The notes beneath the pieces were generated by a model. That model did not search any database. It was not told the origin of the DNA and saw only the letters and a program-made list of their open reading frames with translations. Of a stretch of 64,000 nucleotides of DNA, positions 8,919 to 22,177 are shown piece after piece (the stretch's first letter is position 1; every line of letters starts with the position of its first letter). The translations under genes were made by a program, and so were the position numbers. Source of the DNA: Kiloniellales bacterium (GTDB lineage: Bacteria > Pseudomonadota > Alphaproteobacteria > Kiloniellales > JAKSBE01). The DNA lies in assembly GCA_030066685.1 (NCBI GenBank), contig JASJBF010000039.1, positions 50,251 through 114,250 of the forward strand, in the 5' to 3' direction.

Positions 8919-9336
8919 TTTGGGTATCTCGTTCCGTGGGCAGGTGGACCGGAGCAGGCCCCCCGGGGGTCGAGGGCAGACGCGCCCTCACGCCCTGTCA
9001 GCACGCCAAAAAGGCGTATATCGAAAGACATTTTTATCCATCGGAATTAAAAGACCCTGAAAGGGCTTCAGGCTTTCGAAATGGAAAAGTGCTAAGCTAT
9101 TACGAATCGATTCGGCTCTTGTGCGGCGTGGTCGAGGTTACCACGTCCGCTGTGGGGCGAGGACGAAGCGCGCGGGGAAAAACGACGGAGTCGCCGCGTA
9201 TAACAAACGACGATAGAGGGAACTAAAGGGGTCGGGAGCTTGGTTTCGACGGAGGCCAAGAATCTGTTAACCATATTGGTGCAAGGTTCTTTGGCGCCGT
9301 TGCAAGTCAACGTCAGCACTTGTGTGGGAGCCCACG
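8919..9336. promoter_or_regulatory. A+T-richer divergent control region upstream of prkA
   Basis: This 418-bp gap separates the leftward binding-protein gene from the rightward prkA operon and is clearly less G+C-rich than the surrounding genes between about 9005 and 9300. It contains a 6-bp stem with a 5-base loop at 9056-9072 (CCTGAA/TTCAGG) and a perfect 12-bp palindrome CGAATCGATTCG at 9103-9114. I see no convincing gene in it; the 96-codon frame 8936-9226 lacks coding character. A ribosome site GGGAG at 9326-9330 serves prkA. Confidence 0.5.
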
Positions 9337-11286
9337 ATGACCGCCCTTGCCAAGGATGTTTTCGACCTCTTTTCCGAAGTCTACGACCGCGACAAGCAGG
9401 AGGACATGAGTCTTCAGGACTACCTGATGGCTTGTCGCGACGATCCGATGATGTACGCCACCGCCGCCGAGCGTATGATCGCGGCGATCGGCGAGCCCGA
9501 GGTGATCGACACCAGCGCGGATTCCCGCCTCGGCCGCATCTTCCTGAACCGGACGATCAAGGTCTATCCGGCCTTCAAGGACTTCTACGGCATGGAGGAC
9601 ACGATCCAGCGGATCGTGGGCTACTTCCAGTACGCGGCGCAGGGCCTGGAAGAGCGCAAGCAGATCCTCTACCTGCTGGGGCCCGTGGGCGGCGGCAAGT
9701 CCTCCCTGGCGGAGCGCCTGAAGAGCCTGATGGAGGCCTATCCGATCTACGTCCTCAAGGCCGGCGACGAGATCAGCCCAGTGCTGGAGTCGCCCCTCGG
9801 CCTCTTCGACCCGGAGAAGTTCGGCGATCTGCTTGAGAGCAAGTACGGCATCGCAGAGCGGCGCCTCAACGGCCTGATCTCGCCCTGGGCGACCAAGCGG
9901 CTGGACGAGTTCGACGGCGACATCTCCAAGTTCACGGTGACCCGGCTGATGCCCTCGCGGCTGCGCCGGATCGGCATCGCCAAGACCGAACCAGGCGACG
10001 AGAACAACCAGGACATCTCGGCGCTGGTCGGCAAGATCGACATCCGCAAGCTCGAGCACTACAGCCAGAACGACCCCGACGCCTACAGCTTCTCCGGCGG
10101 CCTGAACTGCACGACCCAGGGCATGCTGGAGTTCGTCGAGATGTTCAAGGCGCCGATCAAGGTGCTGCATCCGCTGCTGACCGCGACCCAGGAAGGCAAC
10201 TACCTGGGGACCGAGAGCTTCGGCGCCTTCCCCTTCCAGGGCACCGTCCTGGCTCACTCCAACGAGGCCGAGTGGGAGCAGTTCAAGAACAACAAGAACA
10301 ACGAGGCCTTCCTCGACCGGATCTGCGTGGTCAAGGTGCCCTACTGCCTCAGGGTCCACGAGGAAGCGAAGATCTACGACAAGCTCTTGCGAGAGAGCGA
10401 GCTGGGCGAAGCCTCCTGCGCGCCCGAGGTCCTGGACACGCTCAGCAAGTTCTGCGTCCTGACCCGCCTGCGCGAGCACGAGAACTCCTCGATCTTCTCC
10501 AAGATGCGGATCTACGACGGCGAGAACCTCAAGGACACCGATCCCAAGGCCAAGTCGGTCCAGGAGTACCGCGAGGTCGCTGGGGTCGACGAGGGCATGA
10601 ACGGCGTCTCGACCCGCTTCGCCTTCAAGGTCCTGTCCGAGACCTTCAACTACGACACCGAGGAGGTCGCCGCCGATCCGGTGCACCTGATGTACATCCT
10701 CGAGCACTCGGTCAAGCGCGAGCAGTTCCCCAAGGAGACCGAGGAGCGCTACCTGGAGTTCATTAAATCCGAGTTGGCGCCGCGCTACGCCGAGTTCATC
10801 GGCCACGAGATCCAGAAGGCCTACCTGGAGTCCTATTCCGAGTACGGTCAGAACCTCTTTGACCGCTACATCGCCTACGCCGATGCCTGGATCGAAGAGC
10901 AGGACTACAAGGACCCGGACACCGGCCAGGTCTTCGACCGCGAGATCCTGGACGCCGAGCTGTCCAAGATCGAGAAGCCGGCCGGCATCGCCAACCCGAA
11001 GGACTTCCGCAACGAGGTGGTCAAGTTCTCGCTGCGCGCCCGGGCCAACAACAACGGCAAGAACCCGTCCTGGACCAGCTACGAGAAGATCCGCGAGGTC
11101 ATCGAGAAGCGGATGTTCAGCCAGGTCGAGGACCTGCTGCCGGTGATCAGCTTCGGCACCAAGAAGGACAGCCAGACGGACAAGCAGCACACCGAGTTCG
11201 TCCACCGCATGACCTCGCGCGGCTACACCGAGCGGCAGGTCCGCCGGCTGGTCGAGTGGTACATGCGGGTCAACAAGGCCGGCTGA
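9337..11286 (+). CDS. prkA: PrkA/YeaG serine protein kinase
   Basis: A 649-residue AAA+-type kinase of the PrkA/YeaG family. The N-terminal AAA module has Walker A GPVGGGKSS (Lys121), and the C-terminal half is the PrkA kinase-like domain (from about VKREQFPKETEERYLEF to the end). In enterobacteria YeaG acts with YeaH in nitrogen starvation and stationary-phase stress; in Bacillus PrkA affects sporulation. The length matches the family. ATG 9337 is chosen over in-frame GTG 9322 because GGGAG lies six bases before it. It is the first gene of a three-gene operon with yeaH and spoVR. Confidence 0.95.
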   Translation: MTALAKDVFDLFSEVYDRDKQEDMSLQDYLMACRDDPMMYATAAERMIAAIGEPEVIDTSADSRLGRIFLNRTIKVYPAFKDFYGMEDTIQRIVGYFQYAAQGLEERKQILYLLGPVGGGKSSLAERLKSLMEAYPIYVLKAGDEISPVLESPLGLFDPEKFGDLLESKYGIAERRLNGLISPWATKRLDEFDGDISKFTVTRLMPSRLRRIGIAKTEPGDENNQDISALVGKIDIRKLEHYSQNDPDAYSFSGGLNCTTQGMLEFVEMFKAPIKVLHPLLTATQEGNYLGTESFGAFPFQGTVLAHSNEAEWEQFKNNKNNEAFLDRICVVKVPYCLRVHEEAKIYDKLLRESELGEASCAPEVLDTLSKFCVLTRLREHENSSIFSKMRIYDGENLKDTDPKAKSVQEYREVAGVDEGMNGVSTRFAFKVLSETFNYDTEEVAADPVHLMYILEHSVKREQFPKETEERYLEFIKSELAPRYAEFIGHEIQKAYLESYSEYGQNLFDRYIAYADAWIEEQDYKDPDTGQVFDREILDAELSKIEKPAGIANPKDFRNEVVKFSLRARANNNGKNPSWTSYEKIREVIEKRMFSQVEDLLPVISFGTKKDSQTDKQHTEFVHRMTSRGYTERQVRRLVEWYMRVNKAG

Positions 11287-11294
11287 CGCGGGCC

Positions 11295-11322
11295 GGGCCC
11301 CTGGCGCCAGGCCAAGGGGCCC
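11295..11322 (+). other. Intercistronic hairpin before the yeaH ribosome site
   Basis: GGGCCCC (11295-11301) and GGGGCCC (11316-11322) form a 7-bp G+C stem enclosing a further TGGCGCCA palindrome. The yeaH ribosome site TAGGAGG begins directly after it. There is no T-run, so it is not a typical terminator; it could stabilise or cleave the prkA-yeaH message. Confidence 0.55.
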
Positions 11323-11338
11323 TAGGAGGGCAGACGTC

Positions 11339-12649
11339 ATGCGACACTTCATCGACAGGCGCCTGAATCCCAAGGACAAGAGCCTCGTCAACCGGCAGCG
11401 CTTCCTGCGCCGCGCCCGTGCGCAGATCAAGGACGCGGTCAACAAGTCGCTCAAGGACCGCAAGATCACCGATGTCGGCGGCGGGGAATCGGTCTCGATC
11501 CCGAGCAAGGGAATCCGCGAGCCCCGCCTGCGCCACGCTTCCAGCGGCGGCCGGCGCCAGCGGATCTTCCCGGGGAACAAGGAGTTCACCCCGGGCGACC
11601 GGATCAACAAGCCGCCCAGCGGCAAGGGCGAGGGCGGCAAGGAGGCCAGCGACAGCGGCGAGGGCGAGGACGAGTTCACCTTCGCCCTGACCCGCGAGGA
11701 GTTCCTCGACCTCTTCTTCGAGGATCTGGAACTGCCCGACCTGGTCAAGACCAACCTCAAGGAAACAACGGCCTACAAGCCGCAGCGCGCCGGCTACTCG
11801 GTCGACGGCACGACCACCAACATCAACGTGCTGCGCACCATGCGCCACAGCCTGGGCCGGCGCATCGCGCTCAAGCGCCCGGTGCTGGGTGACGTCGAGG
11901 GCCTGCAGGCGGAGGTCGACGAGCTGGAGACCAAGGACCACCTCGACGCCCGCGAGATGCGCCGCCTGATCGAACTCAAGGTCGAGCTGGAGAACGTCCA
12001 GCGGCGCTGGAAGGCGATTCCCTACATCGACCCGCTGGACATCCGCTACAACCGCTTCGAGCAGGTGCCGCAGCCCAAGACCAACGCGGTGATGTTCTGC
12101 CTGATGGACGTGTCGGGTTCCATGGGCCCGCGCGAGAAGGACCTCGCCAAGCGCTTCTTCATCCTGCTGCACCTCTTCCTCGAGCGCCGCTACGAACGCA
12201 TCGACATCGTTTTCATCCGCCACACCCACAAGGCCTCCGAGGTCGACGAGGAGACCTTCTTCTACAGCCGCGAAACCGGCGGCACGGTGGTGTCCACCGC
12301 GCTGGTCGAGATGCGCAAGGTCCTGCGCGACCGCTATCCGGTCCAGGACTGGAACATCTACGCGGCCCAGGCCTCGGACGGCGACAACTTCGAGGACGAC
12401 ACCGGCTATTGCCTGGAACTCCTGGCCCAGGAGCTGCTGCCGGTCTGCCAGTACTTCGCTTACGTCGAGATCCTCGACGAGCGCGAGTTCCAGTTGTTCC
12501 AGAACTCGAACGGCGGCAAGACCCTGTGGCGCGGCTACCGCCGGCTGGCCGAGGCCTTCGAGAACTTCGAGACCAAGCGGATCTCCAAGCCGGGTGACAT
12601 CTATCCGGTGTTCCGCGAGCTCTTCGCCAAGAACAAGGAAACGGCCTGA
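11339..12649 (+). CDS. yeaH: YeaH family protein (DUF444), VWA-like
   Basis: A 436-residue DUF444 protein. The N-terminus is very basic (FIDRRLNPKDKSLVNRQRF), a glycine/lysine/glutamate-rich linker lies at about residues 85-120, and the C-terminal half has a VWA-type fold with a MIDAS-like LMDVSGSMGPREKDLAKRF and a conserved FIRHTHKASEVDEETFF. YeaH is the partner of YeaG/PrkA in stress signalling. It has a strong ribosome site (TAGGAGG) and lies between prkA and spoVR, the arrangement usual in proteobacteria. Confidence 0.95.
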   Translation: MRHFIDRRLNPKDKSLVNRQRFLRRARAQIKDAVNKSLKDRKITDVGGGESVSIPSKGIREPRLRHASSGGRRQRIFPGNKEFTPGDRINKPPSGKGEGGKEASDSGEGEDEFTFALTREEFLDLFFEDLELPDLVKTNLKETTAYKPQRAGYSVDGTTTNINVLRTMRHSLGRRIALKRPVLGDVEGLQAEVDELETKDHLDAREMRRLIELKVELENVQRRWKAIPYIDPLDIRYNRFEQVPQPKTNAVMFCLMDVSGSMGPREKDLAKRFFILLHLFLERRYERIDIVFIRHTHKASEVDEETFFYSRETGGTVVSTALVEMRKVLRDRYPVQDWNIYAAQASDGDNFEDDTGYCLELLAQELLPVCQYFAYVEILDEREFQLFQNSNGGKTLWRGYRRLAEAFENFETKRISKPGDIYPVFRELFAKNKETA

Positions 12650-12666
12650 CGGGCCGGGGAGCAGAC

Positions 12667-14298
12667 ATGGCTGCGGCAAGCAAGCGAAAGGCGGCGACGC
12701 CGAAGACGACGAAGCCGAAGGCCCCGAAGACGAAGGCCCCGAAACCCACGTCGGCACGAGGCCTTCTGTTCGACGGCTCGGAATGGACCTTTCAGAAGCT
12801 CGAGACGACCTACGCCGCGATCCAGGAGATCGCCGAGGAGGACCTCGGCCTCGAGGTCTATCCCAACCAGATCGAGATCATCTCCTCGGAGCAGATGCTG
12901 GATGCCTACTGCGCCATCGGCATGCCGCTGATGTACCAGCACTGGTCCTTCGGCAAGCGCTTCGTCCACGAGGAGACGATGTACCGCAAGGGCTTCCAGG
13001 GCCTGGCCTACGAGATCGTCATCAACTCCAACCCCTGCATCAGCTACTACATGGAAGAGAACACCATGGCGATGCAGACCCTGGTCCTGGCCCACGCCGC
13101 CTTCGGGCATAACCACTTCTTCAAGAACAACTACCTGTTCCAGCAGTGGACCGACGCCGAGGCGATCCTCGACTACCTGGAGTTCGCCAAGGGCTACATC
13201 GCCAAGTGCGAGGAGCGCCATGGCCTGGACGCCGTCGAGGAGGTGCTGGACGCCGCCCACGCCCTGATGGACCAGGGCGTCTTCCGCTACCGCCGGCAGA
13301 ACTTCGTCACCGAGCGCCAGCGCCGGGAGCGCGCCGAAGCGCGCCAGGCCTACGAAGAGCAGACCTACAACGACCTCTGGCGCACCCTGCCCAAGCCGGC
13401 CGACAGCGAGGACCCCAGCGAGACCGAAAGGCTGCTGGCCGAGCGCAAGAAGCAGCTCAACCTGCCGGAAGAGAACCTGCTCTACTTCATCGAGAAGAAC
13501 AGCCCGGCGCTCGAGCCCTGGCAGCGGGAGATGCTGCGCATCGTCCGGAACCTGGCGCAGTACTTCTACCCGCAGAAGCAGACCAAGGTGATGAACGAGG
13601 GCTGCGCGACCTTCGTGCACCACTACATCGTCAACGCGCTCTACGATCGCGGCCAGATCACCGAGGGCGCCCTGATGGAGGTGCTGCACAGCCACTCCAA
13701 CGTGGTCTTCCAGCCGGACTTCGATGATCCCCGCTTCTCGGGCATCAACCCCTACGCCCTGGGCTTCGCGATGATGCAGGATATCGTGCGGATCTGCACG
13801 GAGCCCAGCGACGAGGACCGCGACTGGTTCCCCGAGATCGCCGGCTGCGACGACTGGCGCAGCGTCCTGCGCGACGCCTGGGCCAACTACCGGGACGAGT
13901 CCTTCATCCGGCAGTATCTCAGCCCGCGCCTGATCCGCGAGTTCAAGCTCTTCCTGCTGAACGACGATTCGCGCGACAAGTACTACGAGGTCGGCGCGAT
14001 CCACGACGAGCGCGGCTACCGCGAGGTCCGCGACAAGCTGGCGGTGTCCTACGACATTTCGCAGAACGAACCCGACATTCAGGTCGTCGACGTCGACCTC
14101 AAGGGCGACCGCGAGCTCGTGCTCAAGCACAACGTGCGCGACGGCATCCCCCTGGACGAGCGCAACCGCGACGAGGTCCTGGCCCAGATCCGCCGGCTCT
14201 GGGGCTACGACGTCCGCCTCAGCGGCGTCGACGCGGACAGCGAGAAGACCCTCTACGAATCCCGCTCCGTCTCCCAGCGCGCCAAGAAGGAAGATTGA
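12667..14298 (+). CDS. spoVR: SpoVR family protein (YcgB)
   Basis: A 543-residue SpoVR/YcgB protein. After a lysine-rich N-terminal tail (about 35 residues rich in Lys-Ala-Pro) come the family hallmarks: EIISSEQMLDAYCAIGMP, MYQHWSFGKRF, EIVINSNPCISYYMEENT and the metal-like NEGCATFVHHYIVNALYDRG. The role is not settled; the gene travels with prkA and yeaH in a conserved stress operon and was first described for Bacillus spore cortex formation. It starts 17 bp after yeaH with GGGGAG upstream. Confidence 0.95.
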   Translation: MAAASKRKAATPKTTKPKAPKTKAPKPTSARGLLFDGSEWTFQKLETTYAAIQEIAEEDLGLEVYPNQIEIISSEQMLDAYCAIGMPLMYQHWSFGKRFVHEETMYRKGFQGLAYEIVINSNPCISYYMEENTMAMQTLVLAHAAFGHNHFFKNNYLFQQWTDAEAILDYLEFAKGYIAKCEERHGLDAVEEVLDAAHALMDQGVFRYRRQNFVTERQRRERAEARQAYEEQTYNDLWRTLPKPADSEDPSETERLLAERKKQLNLPEENLLYFIEKNSPALEPWQREMLRIVRNLAQYFYPQKQTKVMNEGCATFVHHYIVNALYDRGQITEGALMEVLHSHSNVVFQPDFDDPRFSGINPYALGFAMMQDIVRICTEPSDEDRDWFPEIAGCDDWRSVLRDAWANYRDESFIRQYLSPRLIREFKLFLLNDDSRDKYYEVGAIHDERGYREVRDKLAVSYDISQNEPDIQVVDVDLKGDRELVLKHNVRDGIPLDERNRDEVLAQIRRLWGYDVRLSGVDADSEKTLYESRSVSQRAKKED

Positions 14299-14303
14299 GG
14301 CGA

Positions 14304-14451
14304 CCCCTCACCCGCTCGCTTCGCTCGCCACCCTCTCCCGCGGGGAGAGGGTATCCGCAATCCGCCGACAACGGGATCCCTCTCCCTCGGGGAGAGGGAT
14401 GCGCAGGCTTGGCGACGCGCAGCCGAGCCTTAGCCGGAGCTGGGTGAGGGG
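14304..14451. repeat. Dispersed palindromic repeat, family A (copy 1)
   Basis: It begins CCCCTCACCC and ends GGGTGAGGGG, with inner CTCTCCC/GGGAGAG arms and the sub-motif GGCTTGGCGA followed by GCCGAGCCTTAGCCGGAGC. The same parts recur at 22042, 36164, 46971, 47167 and 59882. It lies between convergent genes and may end transcription of both. Confidence 0.85.
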
Positions 14452-14484
14452 AACAAAGCACCGGCCATAGACACCTATGGCCCC

Positions 14485-16293
<1,809 letters not shown>

Positions 16294-16707
16294 TCAACTC
16301 ATGATCGCCCAGAAGATCATCAGGTTGCCGATCCAGCCCACCGCGAAGGCTGCGGTGCGCAGCCAGGGGATGCCGGCGATGTGGACCACGGTCTGGACGA
16401 TCCGGGCCCAGAAGAAGAGCCGCGCGCCGAGGACCGTCAGGTCGCTGGCCACCCCGGCGACGTGGGCGATCAGGACCAGGGCGGCGAAGGGCACCAGGTT
16501 TTCTACCAGGTTCATGTGTGCCCGGTGGCAGCGCTGCGCCCAGGCCGGCAGGTCGTCGTAGAATCCGGTCGGATAGCCGACCGCGCGGCTCAGGCCGCGG
16601 GTCCTGATCTCCGCGAGGACGTAGGGAATCCAGAGCAGCAGCGACAGCAGGGCCGCGTAGGCCAGGTAGCGCAGCTCGACGGTCAGCAGCAGCAGGTCCG
16701 AAGGCAT
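16294..16707 (-). CDS. MAPEG family membrane protein
   Basis: A 137-residue integral membrane protein with four predicted helices (about 5-25, 55-75, 80-100, 115-135). The loop with RCHRAHMNLVENLVPFAALV matches the MAPEG family (glutathione/eicosanoid-type enzymes); bacterial members have poorly known substrates. ATG 16707 follows GGGAGTGGAAG. The longer frame to 16752 adds a charged leader without a ribosome site. Confidence 0.88.
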   Translation of the reverse strand: MPSDLLLLTVELRYLAYAALLSLLLWIPYVLAEIRTRGLSRAVGYPTGFYDDLPAWAQRCHRAHMNLVENLVPFAALVLIAHVAGVASDLTVLGARLFFWARIVQTVVHIAGIPWLRTAAFAVGWIGNLMIFWAIMS

Positions 16708-16854
16708 CTTCCACTCCCGATGACAGTGCCCGGCGGCGCGGCGGTCGCGCACCAGCGGCGCAGTCTACCCGCCCGCGGCCGGGCCGCGGGCGGGCGTTTC
16801 TCGGGCCTGGACGGGCGCGCCTGCAGGGCCGGCGGTCCATCCCGCCCGGCCGCG

Positions 16855-18288
16855 TCAGGACCGCAGCGCGGCGAGATCCGGAACCGGCCGCGCCGTCTCG
16901 TCCTGGCCCGCCATGTGGCGCTCCAGGCTGGCCGCGATCCGCAGCAGGCCGGCGTCGTCCTGGCAGCGCCCGACGATCTGGATGCCGAAGGGCAGGCCGC
17001 GATGGTCGCGCCCGCAGGGCAGCACCACCACCGGATGCGTGGTCATGGTGATGCCGTAGGTGATCGCCAGCCAGCGCATGTAGGTGTCCATCGCCAGGCC
17101 GCTGATCTCAGTGACGTAGGGCTGCTCGTGCGGGAAGGGCGAGACCGCGCAGGCCGGGCAGATCAGGACGTCGATCTCGTCGTAAAGCGCGAGAAAACGG
17201 CGGTAGGCCTTGGTCTGCTCGGCGTGGGCCCAGGCGATGTCCGAGGCGGTGTAGACCAGGCCCCGCTCCAGGTTGTCGATCACGTTGGGACCGAGCTCGT
17301 CACGGTGCTTCTCGATTCGCTCGGCGTGCGCGGCCAGGAAGTTGACCCCGCGCAGGATCTCGAAGACCTCGTGCACCGGGCCGAGTTCCGGGTCGCGGGC
17401 CTCGCAGGCGGCGAAGGCCGGCGCCAGCCCGGACATGCGCTCCCGGAAGACGGCACGGATCTCGTCGTCGACCGGGGCGCAGCCCAGGTCCTCGGAGGTC
17501 GCGACCCTGAGGCTGGAGAGGTCGACCTCCGCCGAGAGTTCGCCCAGCTCGGGGTCCAGGGCCTGGGAGAAGGGGTCCCGCGGGTCCCAGTCGATCTGCG
17601 CGCGGAACAAGAGGGCGGTGTCGGCCAGGGTCCGGCCCATCGGGCCCTGGACCGGCAGCGGCGACCAGCCGACCGGCCGGTCCTCGTCCGGCACCAGGCC
17701 GGGCGAAGGCCGGTAGCCGACGATGCCGCAGAAGCCGGCCGGCGTGCGCAGGCTGCCGCCGAAGTCGGAGCCGGTCGCCAGCGGGACCATCCCGGTGGCC
17801 AGGGCGACCGCAGTGCCGCCGGAGGAACCGCCGCAGGTGAGCTCCGGGTCGAAGGGGTTGCCGGTGGCGCCGTAGACCTTGTTGCGGGTGTTGGCGCCGG
17901 CGCCGAACTCGGGCGTGTTGGTCTTGGCCAGCACGATGCCGCCGGCGGCGCGCAGAGCGGCCACCATGCGTTCGTCCGCCTCCGGCACATGATCCTTGTA
18001 GAGCAGCGAGCCGAAGGTGGTGCGCAGGCCCTCGGTCAGGTTGAGGTCCTTGATACCCAGGGGCAGGCCGTGCAGCGGCCCCAGGTCCTCGCCGTCCAGG
18101 ACCGCCTTCTCGGCGGCCGCGGCCTCGGCCCGCGCCCGCGCCTCGCAGGTCGCGACCACGGCGTTGAGCGCCGGGTTCACCGCCGCGATCCGGGCCAGGC
18201 AGCCGTCCAGAAGCTCGACGGGCGATACCTCCTTGGTCCCGATCCGCCGCCGCAGCTCGACGGCGTCGAGGTCACAGAGCTCAGTCAT
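16855..18288 (-). CDS. Amidase-signature hydrolase
   Basis: A 477-residue amidase-signature enzyme with the complete Ser-cisSer-Lys triad: Lys80 in GIKD, Ser155 in GGSSGG and nucleophile Ser179 in GSDFGGSLRTPAGF. The family hydrolyses carboxamides, including aryl- and acyl-amides; the substrate is not readable. It starts 51 bp after the M20 hydrolase gene, with GAAGAGGATAG upstream, and closes the long leftward block of nitrogen-compound hydrolases. Confidence 0.92.
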   Translation of the reverse strand: MTELCDLDAVELRRRIGTKEVSPVELLDGCLARIAAVNPALNAVVATCEARARAEAAAAEKAVLDGEDLGPLHGLPLGIKDLNLTEGLRTTFGSLLYKDHVPEADERMVAALRAAGGIVLAKTNTPEFGAGANTRNKVYGATGNPFDPELTCGGSSGGTAVALATGMVPLATGSDFGGSLRTPAGFCGIVGYRPSPGLVPDEDRPVGWSPLPVQGPMGRTLADTALLFRAQIDWDPRDPFSQALDPELGELSAEVDLSSLRVATSEDLGCAPVDDEIRAVFRERMSGLAPAFAACEARDPELGPVHEVFEILRGVNFLAAHAERIEKHRDELGPNVIDNLERGLVYTASDIAWAHAEQTKAYRRFLALYDEIDVLICPACAVSPFPHEQPYVTEISGLAMDTYMRWLAITYGITMTTHPVVVLPCGRDHRGLPFGIQIVGRCQDDAGLLRIAASLERHMAGQDETARPVPDLAALRS

Positions 18289-18339
18289 GTCTATCCTCTT
18301 CTTTTCTTTTTGTCGTCGCTTTCGCGTCTTGTTTTTCTT

Positions 18340-19728
18340 CTATCCCGCGGGCGTACCTCCGGCGCCCAGGTCCCAGAACAGGCCGGTCATCAGCTGCAGC
18401 GCCTCCCGCGAGACCGGCTCGAGGATGTGCTCGTCCGGCGCATGCTGCGAACAGGAGGCATAGGAATGCGGCACCCAGATCGTCGGCAGGCCCAGCAGCT
18501 CGGCAAAGACGTCGTTGGGCAGCGAGCCGCCCAGATTGGGCAGCACCGCCACCGGCTTGCCCGAGGTCGACTCCAAGGAGGCGACGGCCCAGCGCGCCCA
18601 GGGGTGCTCCGGGTCCAGGCGGGTCGCGGCCATGGTGTCCTCGGCCGGGCTGATCGCAACCATCTCGAAGCCGCGCGCATCGAGGTGCCGGCGCAGCCCC
18701 GGCATGAAGCTCGCCGGATCGCTGGGCACCACGTAGCGCAGATGGCAATGCGCCGTGGCCCGCGGCGGAATGGCGTTGACCGGCTTCTCCGGGTTGCCGG
18801 TCTTGAAGGCCAGCACCTCGAAGGAATTCCAGGCGAAGACCCGCTCGGCCGGGGTCAGGCCCGGCTCGCCCCAGTCCGGGTCGACCTCGGGTCCGTCCGG
18901 GCCGCCGTCGATCTCGAGCCCGGCGACCGCGGCGCGCACCGAGTCGGGGATCGCCGGCGGCCGCCATTCCGGCACCAGGATCTCGCCCTTCGGGCCGGTC
19001 AGGCTGGCGATGGCCTGGGCCAGGATGATCCCCGGGTTGGCCAGGAGCCCGCCCCAGTTGCCGGAATGATGGCCGCCTGCGCGCAGCTCCACGGTCAGGT
19101 CGAAGTTGAAGACCCCGCGCGCGCCCATGAAGATCGTCGGCCGCTCGGGCGCGAGGCGCGGCCCGTCCGAGGCGATGAAGACGTCGGCCGCGAAGAGCTC
19201 CTTGTGGGCCGCGCAGAACTCGCGCAGGCCCGGCGAGCCGTTCTCCTCGCTGGTCTCGATCAGCAGGATGAGGTTGAAGCCGAGGCGCCCGCGCGCCTCC
19301 AGCACCGCCGCCAGGGCGGCCAGGTTGATGCTGTGCTGGCCCTTGTTGTCCGCGGTGCCGCGGCCGTACCAGCGTTCGCCGACCTTCGTCAGCTCCCAGG
19401 GGCTGAGGCCGTCCCGCCACTGCGCATCGTAGCCGCGCACCACGTCGCCGTGGCCGTAGCTCATCACCCTCGGCAGGCCCTCGGCCTCCTGCCGCGTCGC
19501 GACCAGGAAGGGCCCGCCCCGGGCGACGGGATTGTCGAAGATCCGGCAGGCGAAGCCGAGCGGCTCCAGGCAGGGCTGCAGCTCGTCCGTCAGGTAGCGG
19601 TAGAGCTCCGGCTTTTGGCCCGGTTCCTGGCTCTCGGTGTGGATCGCCACGCGACGCGCCAGCTCGGCGAAGAAGCCGCCGTCGTCGAAATAGCTGGTGA
19701 CGCGCTCGATGGCGCTGGCACGGCTCAC
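18340..19728 (-). CDS. M20 family metallohydrolase
   Basis: A 462-residue M20 peptidase/deacylase. Metal sites are visible in MSYGHGDVV (His-Gly-Asp), RGTADNKGQH (bridging Asp) and LLIETSEENGSPGL (Glu-Glu); the dimerisation domain lies at about 200-340, and a late zinc His is probably in PHSYASCSQHAPDEH. The substrate could be a peptide or an N-acyl/N-carbamoyl amino acid. It is upstream of the amidase and downstream of dihydropyrimidinase on the same strand; direct linkage to pyrimidine breakdown is only inferred from position. Confidence 0.9.
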   Translation of the reverse strand: MSRASAIERVTSYFDDGGFFAELARRVAIHTESQEPGQKPELYRYLTDELQPCLEPLGFACRIFDNPVARGGPFLVATRQEAEGLPRVMSYGHGDVVRGYDAQWRDGLSPWELTKVGERWYGRGTADNKGQHSINLAALAAVLEARGRLGFNLILLIETSEENGSPGLREFCAAHKELFAADVFIASDGPRLAPERPTIFMGARGVFNFDLTVELRAGGHHSGNWGGLLANPGIILAQAIASLTGPKGEILVPEWRPPAIPDSVRAAVAGLEIDGGPDGPEVDPDWGEPGLTPAERVFAWNSFEVLAFKTGNPEKPVNAIPPRATAHCHLRYVVPSDPASFMPGLRRHLDARGFEMVAISPAEDTMAATRLDPEHPWARWAVASLESTSGKPVAVLPNLGGSLPNDVFAELLGLPTIWVPHSYASCSQHAPDEHILEPVSREALQLMTGLFWDLGAGGTPAG

Positions 19729-19971
19729 CGCGGCCTCCCGTCGCTAACTGCTCCTAAAGGCCCGGACGTCACGCTGCATGGGGTCGCAGCGCCGGGGTGT
19801 TTGGCGCGCTCAGTCTAGCACCGAATGCCGGCCGAGATCCTGCAATGATGCACCCCTACCTGCGCCCGCGCAGCGCTGCCGGGGCGGCGCGGGCCGGCGG
19901 GGCCCGACACGCGGCGGCCGAGGCGCTCTCCAGGCCGCCGCGCGGGATCCCGCTTCGCTTCGGCCGGGGGC

Positions 19972-22015
<2,044 letters not shown>

Positions 22016-22041
22016 GATCCGCCGCCCGACCGGGATGCAGG

Positions 22042-22152
22042 CCCCTCACCCTCCCGCGACAAGGTCGCGGGCCCCTCCCTCTCCCTCGGGGAGAGGGATG
22101 AGAAGGCTTGGCGAGGCCTCTTGCCGAGCCCTAGCCGAAGCTGGGTGAGGGG
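22042..22152. repeat. Dispersed palindromic repeat, family A (copy 2)
   Basis: CCCCTCACCC ... GCTGGGTGAGGGG with inner CTCTCCCTCGGGGAGAGGG hairpin and GGCTTGGCGAG. Same family as 14304-14451. Confidence 0.85.
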
Positions 22153-22177
22153 CGCATGCATCACCGATCGCGCGTCC

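Noticed and set aside
8936..9226. A 96-codon frame upstream of prkA
   Set aside because: No ribosome site, no recognisable domain, and it lies in an A+T-rich control region.
9219..9245. EcfG promoter GGAAC-N18-GGTT before prkA
   Set aside because: The spacer is one to two bases too long and the -10 differs from CGTT, so I do not annotate it as a promoter; mentioned only as a test.
9236..9260. tmRNA-like TTTCGACGG segment
   Set aside because: No tag-peptide frame, no matching acceptor stem and no CCA-type 3' end nearby.
9278..9316. Sigma54-type promoter (TTGGCGC...TTGCA)
   Set aside because: The distance between the GG and GC elements is 7 rather than 10 bases.
16381..19818. A rightward open frame of 1145 codons
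   Set aside because: Antisense to the MAPEG, amidase and M20 genes; composition is Arg/Gln/Val-rich without domain motifs.
19729..19971. Possible small gene between the M20 hydrolase and dihydropyrimidinase
   Set aside because: Short overlapping frames only, without ribosome sites or conserved features; treated as non-coding.
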